The notes under the pieces are model-generated. The model was not told where the DNA came from. It did not search any database and saw only the letters and a program-made list of their open reading frames with translations. From contig DCAE01000012.1 of the NCBI GenBank assembly GCA_002311385.1, forward strand, positions 50,274-94,319: a DNA stretch of 44,046 bases. The letters run 5' to 3'. Position 1 is the first letter of the stretch; each line of letters begins with the position of its first letter. Position numbers and translations under genes: made by a program. This stretch comes from Dehalococcoidia bacterium UBA1141 (GTDB lineage: Bacteria > Chloroflexota > Dehalococcoidia > Lucifugimonadales > UBA3495). Positions 40,667 to 44,046 of this stretch are shown one piece after another.

Positions 40667-42091
40667 ATGTCGATCAACTATAGCGAGCGCATTCCCAACA
40701 ACGTGGACCTATCCGGAGACCGCCGGCTGCAACGGGCGTTGGAGTCCTGGCAGCCCAGCTTCCTTGGCTGGTGGCAGGAACTGGGGCCGGAAGGCACCGA
40801 GGAAGTTGATGTGTACCTACGCACCGCGGTGAGCGTCGAGGCCCGCGGTTGGGCTAACTTCGGCTACGTCAAGATGCCCGACTACCGCTGGGGGGTTTTC
40901 TTGGCCAAGCCGGAAGCGGACCGGAAGATTGCTTTCGGTGAGCACAAGGGTCAACCGGTATGGCAAGAGGTGCCGGGCGAACACCGCAGCACCCTGCGCC
41001 GCTTGATTGTCACCCAAGGCGACACCGAACCAGCCTCTGTTGAGCAGCAAAAACAACTGGGCCTGACCTGTCCTTCCATGTATGACCTAAGGAACCTGTA
41101 CCAGGTAAACGTTGAAGAAGCCCGACACCTTTGGGCAATGGTTTACCTGCTACAGGCCTATTTTGGCCGGGACGGAAGGGAAGAAGCGGAAGCCTTGCTG
41201 GAACGCCACTCCGGCGACCCGAACAAGCCAAGAATTCTCCAGGCATTCAATGAGCGCACGCCCCACTGGTTGTCCTTCTTCATGTTCACCTACTTCACCG
41301 ACCGCGACGGCAAGTACCAACTTGCCGCTCTAGCCGAGTCGGGGTTCGATCCATTGGCCCGCACCTGCCAGTTCATGCTGACAGAAGAGGCCCACCACAT
41401 GTTCGTGGGGGAAACGGGGGTGATGCGAGTGCTGCAACGCACCTGCGAGGTGATGAAAGAGCTGGGCACGGACAGCCCTGAGGCTATCAGAGCGGCGGGT
41501 GCCGTCGACTTGCCCACTATACAAAAGTTCATGAATTTCCACTACAGTGTCTCCGTTGACCTTTTCGGCGGAGAGATATCCACCAACGGGGCCAATTTCT
41601 TTACCAACGGGCTGAAAGGACGATACCTGGAATCCCGAATCAAGGACGACCACCAACTACCGGACGCCACTTGGCCGGTCAGCACGATTAAAGAAGGTCG
41701 AATCGTAGCTGAAAATCAGCCAGCCCTGTTGGCGGTCAACGAAAGGCTGCGGGACGATTACATCGGTGATTCGCAGCGAGGGTTGGACCGGTGGAACAAA
41801 GGGATTCAGCGGCAGGGCGTCGATTTTGAGTTGACCCTTCCTCACAAAGCATTCAACCGGCGCATCGGCGCTTTTGGCGGGTCCAGAGTTACGCCCGAAG
41901 GCTCGATTATCAACGAGGAAGAATGGGGCCGCTGCTGGATGGATTGGCTTCCCACCGATGATGACCATAGCTTCGTTGCGTCGCTGATGAAGCGGGTAAT
42001 TGAGCCTGGAAAGATGGCCAGTTGGATTGCGCCGCCAGCCCGGGGAATAAACAACATGCCCATGGACTTTGAGTACGTCAAGCTCAGTTAG
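40667..42091 (+). CDS. boxB: Benzoyl-CoA 2,3-epoxidase diiron subunit
   Basis: A 474-residue BoxB with GAGGTAGAGGGAA before the ATG. The diiron ligands can be placed at E121, E151 and H154 (EEARH), D212 (FTDRDG), and E241 and H244 (EEAHH). These match, with an offset of one, the ligands I recall from the Azoarcus evansii BoxB structure. It uses O2 and electrons from the reductase BoxA to make 2,3-epoxybenzoyl-CoA. boxA is not in the window, so the electron donor is either elsewhere or another reductase. Size and sequence are normal for the family. Confidence 0.96.
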   Translation: MSINYSERIPNNVDLSGDRRLQRALESWQPSFLGWWQELGPEGTEEVDVYLRTAVSVEARGWANFGYVKMPDYRWGVFLAKPEADRKIAFGEHKGQPVWQEVPGEHRSTLRRLIVTQGDTEPASVEQQKQLGLTCPSMYDLRNLYQVNVEEARHLWAMVYLLQAYFGRDGREEAEALLERHSGDPNKPRILQAFNERTPHWLSFFMFTYFTDRDGKYQLAALAESGFDPLARTCQFMLTEEAHHMFVGETGVMRVLQRTCEVMKELGTDSPEAIRAAGAVDLPTIQKFMNFHYSVSVDLFGGEISTNGANFFTNGLKGRYLESRIKDDHQLPDATWPVSTIKEGRIVAENQPALLAVNERLRDDYIGDSQRGLDRWNKGIQRQGVDFELTLPHKAFNRRIGAFGGSRVTPEGSIINEEEWGRCWMDWLPTDDDHSFVASLMKRVIEPGKMASWIAPPARGINNMPMDFEYVKLS

Positions 42092-42122
42092 AATCTCGCA
42101 AACAGTCTCTCCCAGCCCAGTC

Positions 42123-42142
42123 ATTCCGGCGCAGGCCGGAAT
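42123..42142. repeat. Short GC palindrome, family D
   Basis: A perfect 8-bp inverted repeat ATTCCGGC/GCCGGAAT with a four-base loop, in the context GTCATTCCGGCGCAGGCC and GGAATCTAG, in the boxB-bclA gap. This is the pattern of REP-like elements common in many bacterial genomes; only one copy is seen here. Confidence 0.6.
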
Positions 42143-42222
42143 CTAGAAACCGCCGCAACCTTGACATTGCCTGGAGATACGCCCTTTGCGGGAGCAACCT
42201 GCTATCGCCTGAAGGTCCGTTT

Positions 42223-43863
42223 ATGCAAAATAACACGGTCACTGTTAAAAACACTCCGGGCGGCATAGACAGTCCGTCCATAATCACTTATTCGACGGTG
42301 TTTAACGTTGCCGTGCCCTATATCGACCGGCACATCTCGGAGGGACGCTCCAACAAGACAGCCATCAGGACCACCGAAGGGGACATCAGCTACCAAGAGT
42401 TGGTCCATAATGTAAATCGGTGCGGCAACTTTATTCGTTCTTTGGCGACGGCCCGCGGTGACCGGGTGCTGATGGTGGTTAAAGACTGTTCGGAGTTCTT
42501 TTACTTATTCTGGGGGGCCATAAAAGTGGGCCTCGTCCCGGTCCCCGCAAATACATTGCTCAGGTCCGGCGACTACCAGTTCATGGTTGAAGACTCGTCC
42601 GCCGCCGTGATGGTCTACTCACCCGAATTCGCCACCGAGGTTGAGCCTGCGCTGGCTGCCGCTGCCCACAAGCCGGGCTGTGTCCTCAAGGCCACAGGTG
42701 AGGGTTCACTACAGGAGATTATTGCCGAGCATTCTGATGAATTGGAGGCCGCGCCAGCCTCTGCCAGCGACGATTGCTTCTGGCTGTATTCCTCGGGCTC
42801 CACAGGTCGGCCCAAGGCCGCCGTGCACCGGCATAGGGACATGGTGGAAACCTGCGTTCACTACGCCGTAGACACCCTGGGAATCAACGAGAGCGATGTT
42901 TTCTTCTCTGCGGCCAAGCTGTTCTTCGCCTACGGCATGGGCAATGCCATGATCTTCCCGCTGTGGGTGGGAGCCACCGCGGTACTCAGCGACCAACGCC
43001 CTTCCCCTGATATGACCTTTGATATTATCCAGCGGTTCAAGCCCACCCTTTACTTTGGCGTGCCTACGCTCTACGCCGCCCAATTGCAGAAGCTGGATGA
43101 AATCCCCCCAACCCCCCTTTACGAAAGGGAGGCTTCACAAGCGGCGTCTGATAACACTTGGCCGGACCTTTCTTCCATCAGGGGTTGCGTATCCGCCGGG
43201 GAGGCCCTACCCGCCGACATCCTGCGGCGTTGGCAGGAGAAGACCGGCATGACCATCTTGGACGGCATAGGTTCCACCGAGGCCCTGCACATATTTATCT
43301 CCAACCGAGCCGACGATTACTCGCCAGGCAGCAGCGGGCGCATGGTGCCCAGCTACCAGGCCAAAATTGTCGACGACGCAGGCGCGGCAGTGGCCACCGG
43401 GGAGATTGGCCGGTTGTTGATTAAGGGCGGGTCGATGGCCGGTTACTACTGGAACAACCCAGAGAAAACCGCCGAGACCATGCTGGGAGAATGGGTCAAC
43501 ACTGGCGACACCTACTACCAAGACGAATCAGGCTACTACGTTTATTGTGGCCGAAGCGACGACATGCTCAAGGTCGGCGGCATCTGGTGTTCCCCGGCGG
43601 AGATAGAAAGTTGTCTAATAGCGCACCCCCAAGTATTGGAAGCGGCAGTCGTGGGCCGGGCCGACGATGACCAGCTAATCAAACCCGAGGCTTTTATCGT
43701 CTTGACCACAGCCACCGATTCTGAAGAAGCCCTTTCCCAAGAGCTTTTGAATCACTGCCGAAATACCCTAGCCCGATATAAGTTCCCTCGTTGGTTCAAC
43801 TACGTGGATGACCTGCCCAAGACCGCCACCGGGAAGATTCAGCGGTTCAGGCTACGTAAGTAA
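42223..43863 (+). CDS. bclA: Benzoate-CoA ligase
   Basis: A 546-residue AMP-forming ligase, GAAGGT before the ATG. Motifs run in order: WLYSSGSTGRPKAAVHRHRD (P-loop, residues about 188-206), FFAYGMGNAMIFPLWVGA, CVSAGEALP, GIGSTEALHIFISN, NTGDTYYQDESGYYVYCGRSDDMLKVGG and the catalytic Lys in KTATGKIQRFRLRK. AYGMGN and GSTEALHIF are typical of benzoate-CoA ligases. It converts benzoate, ATP and CoA to benzoyl-CoA, which is the BoxB substrate. Between LQKLDE and DLSSIRGCVSAGE about 20 residues (293-313) are extra; they are encoded by a C-rich palindromic repeat in frame (43101-43135) and by the bases after it. They lie in a surface loop of the N-domain and need not harm activity. Confidence 0.95.
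   Translation: MQNNTVTVKNTPGGIDSPSIITYSTVFNVAVPYIDRHISEGRSNKTAIRTTEGDISYQELVHNVNRCGNFIRSLATARGDRVLMVVKDCSEFFYLFWGAIKVGLVPVPANTLLRSGDYQFMVEDSSAAVMVYSPEFATEVEPALAAAAHKPGCVLKATGEGSLQEIIAEHSDELEAAPASASDDCFWLYSSGSTGRPKAAVHRHRDMVETCVHYAVDTLGINESDVFFSAAKLFFAYGMGNAMIFPLWVGATAVLSDQRPSPDMTFDIIQRFKPTLYFGVPTLYAAQLQKLDEIPPTPLYEREASQAASDNTWPDLSSIRGCVSAGEALPADILRRWQEKTGMTILDGIGSTEALHIFISNRADDYSPGSSGRMVPSYQAKIVDDAGAAVATGEIGRLLIKGGSMAGYYWNNPEKTAETMLGEWVNTGDTYYQDESGYYVYCGRSDDMLKVGGIWCSPAEIESCLIAHPQVLEAAVVGRADDDQLIKPEAFIVLTTATDSEEALSQELLNHCRNTLARYKFPRWFNYVDDLPKTATGKIQRFRLRK
43101..43135 (+). repeat. C-tract palindromic element (family C) inside bclA
   Basis: AATCCCCCCAACCCCCCTTT followed by ACGAAAGGGAGGCTT, an imperfect inverted repeat of C- and G-tracts around TTT/AAA, resembles the intergenic element at 15318-15365. 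It keeps the reading frame (PPTPLYEREAS) and coincides with extra residues relative to the family. Confidence 0.65.
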
Positions 43864-43919
43864 AGAACGCATCTAACCTTCCCCTGAAATGGGGCATTGC
43901 CCCAAATTCCCTGTAATAT

Positions 43920-44046
43920 TGTCATTCTGAGCGAAGGGAAGAATCATTACGCCTGAGGCAAGAGATTTCCCGACAATGGCGAGGACTCTCGACGGTGTCG
44001 GAGCTTCGTCGCTTCACTCCTCAGAATGACAGTTTTGAGGCAAGGC
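43920..44046. repeat. Palindromic repeat, family A, at window edge
   Basis: TGTCATTCTGAG at 43920 faces CTCAGAATGACA ending at about 44032, with further GAAGAATC and internal arms, then TTTTGAGGCAAGGC. The last bases match the tail of the copy at 26865-26949 (TTTGAGGCAA ... AGGCAAGGC). The element lies downstream of bclA and runs to the window end. Confidence 0.8.

Overview
The window most resembles an accessory, catabolic stretch of a Chloroflexota genome of the SAR202/Dehalococcoidia type. This is an inference from gene content: five luciferase-like (LLM) flavin monooxygenases, four amidohydrolase-superfamily or amidase enzymes, two unrelated CoA-transferases, and moderate to high GC. There is no rRNA, tRNA, CRISPR array or transposase that I can recognise.

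Layout. Bases 1-7659 (+ strand): a truncated amidase, a cytosine-deaminase-like amidohydrolase, an LLM oxidoreductase, an imidazolonepropionase-type amidohydrolase, a frameshifted cytochrome P450 and a second LLM enzyme, closed by a strong terminator. Bases 7782-9800 (-): a D-aminoacylase-type amidohydrolase with a Rieske [2Fe-2S] domain inside it. Bases 10246-11036: a frameshifted lipoprotein gene. Bases 11142-17762 (-): esterase, two LLM enzymes, an Fpg-type DNA glycosylase, a ferritin-like diiron protein and a class III CoA-transferase. Base 18070 (+): an acetyl-CoA hydrolase/transferase-family enzyme. Bases 19570-23121 (-) form a nitrogen module: two Amt ammonium transporters, a 27-residue membrane peptide and a P-II gene interrupted by one amber codon. 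It carries two arrays of 11-bp direct repeats that look like GlnR-type operators. Bases 23472-26780 (+): maleate-isomerase-like protein, double VOC protein and GMC oxidoreductase. Bases 27020-34743: MetE-like methyltransferase, a DUF917/HyuA pair, a DAO-type FAD enzyme, a SelA-like PLP enzyme and a split ThDP decarboxylase (ComD/ComE-like). Bases 35017-38655: PaaK-like ligase, enoyl-CoA hydratase, fifth LLM enzyme and a zinc-ribbon protein. Bases 38956-43863 (+): boxC, boxB and bclA, the core of aerobic benzoyl-CoA epoxidation.

How the genes work together. Most products fit scavenging of organic nitrogen and of aromatic or recalcitrant carbon. Amidases and amidohydrolases cut C-N bonds, the Amt/P-II set takes up and senses ammonium, monooxygenases (LLM, P450, diiron, BoxB) open oxidised or aromatic skeletons, and ligases, CoA-transferases and hydratases carry the products into CoA metabolism. 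The box genes are the only complete recognisable pathway block, and no boxA reductase is visible here.

The sequence is rich in small palindromic repeats of at least four families. One lies in frame inside the benzoate-CoA ligase gene. Three genes (P450, lipoprotein, P-II) each carry small lesions, which may be real decay or assembly error.
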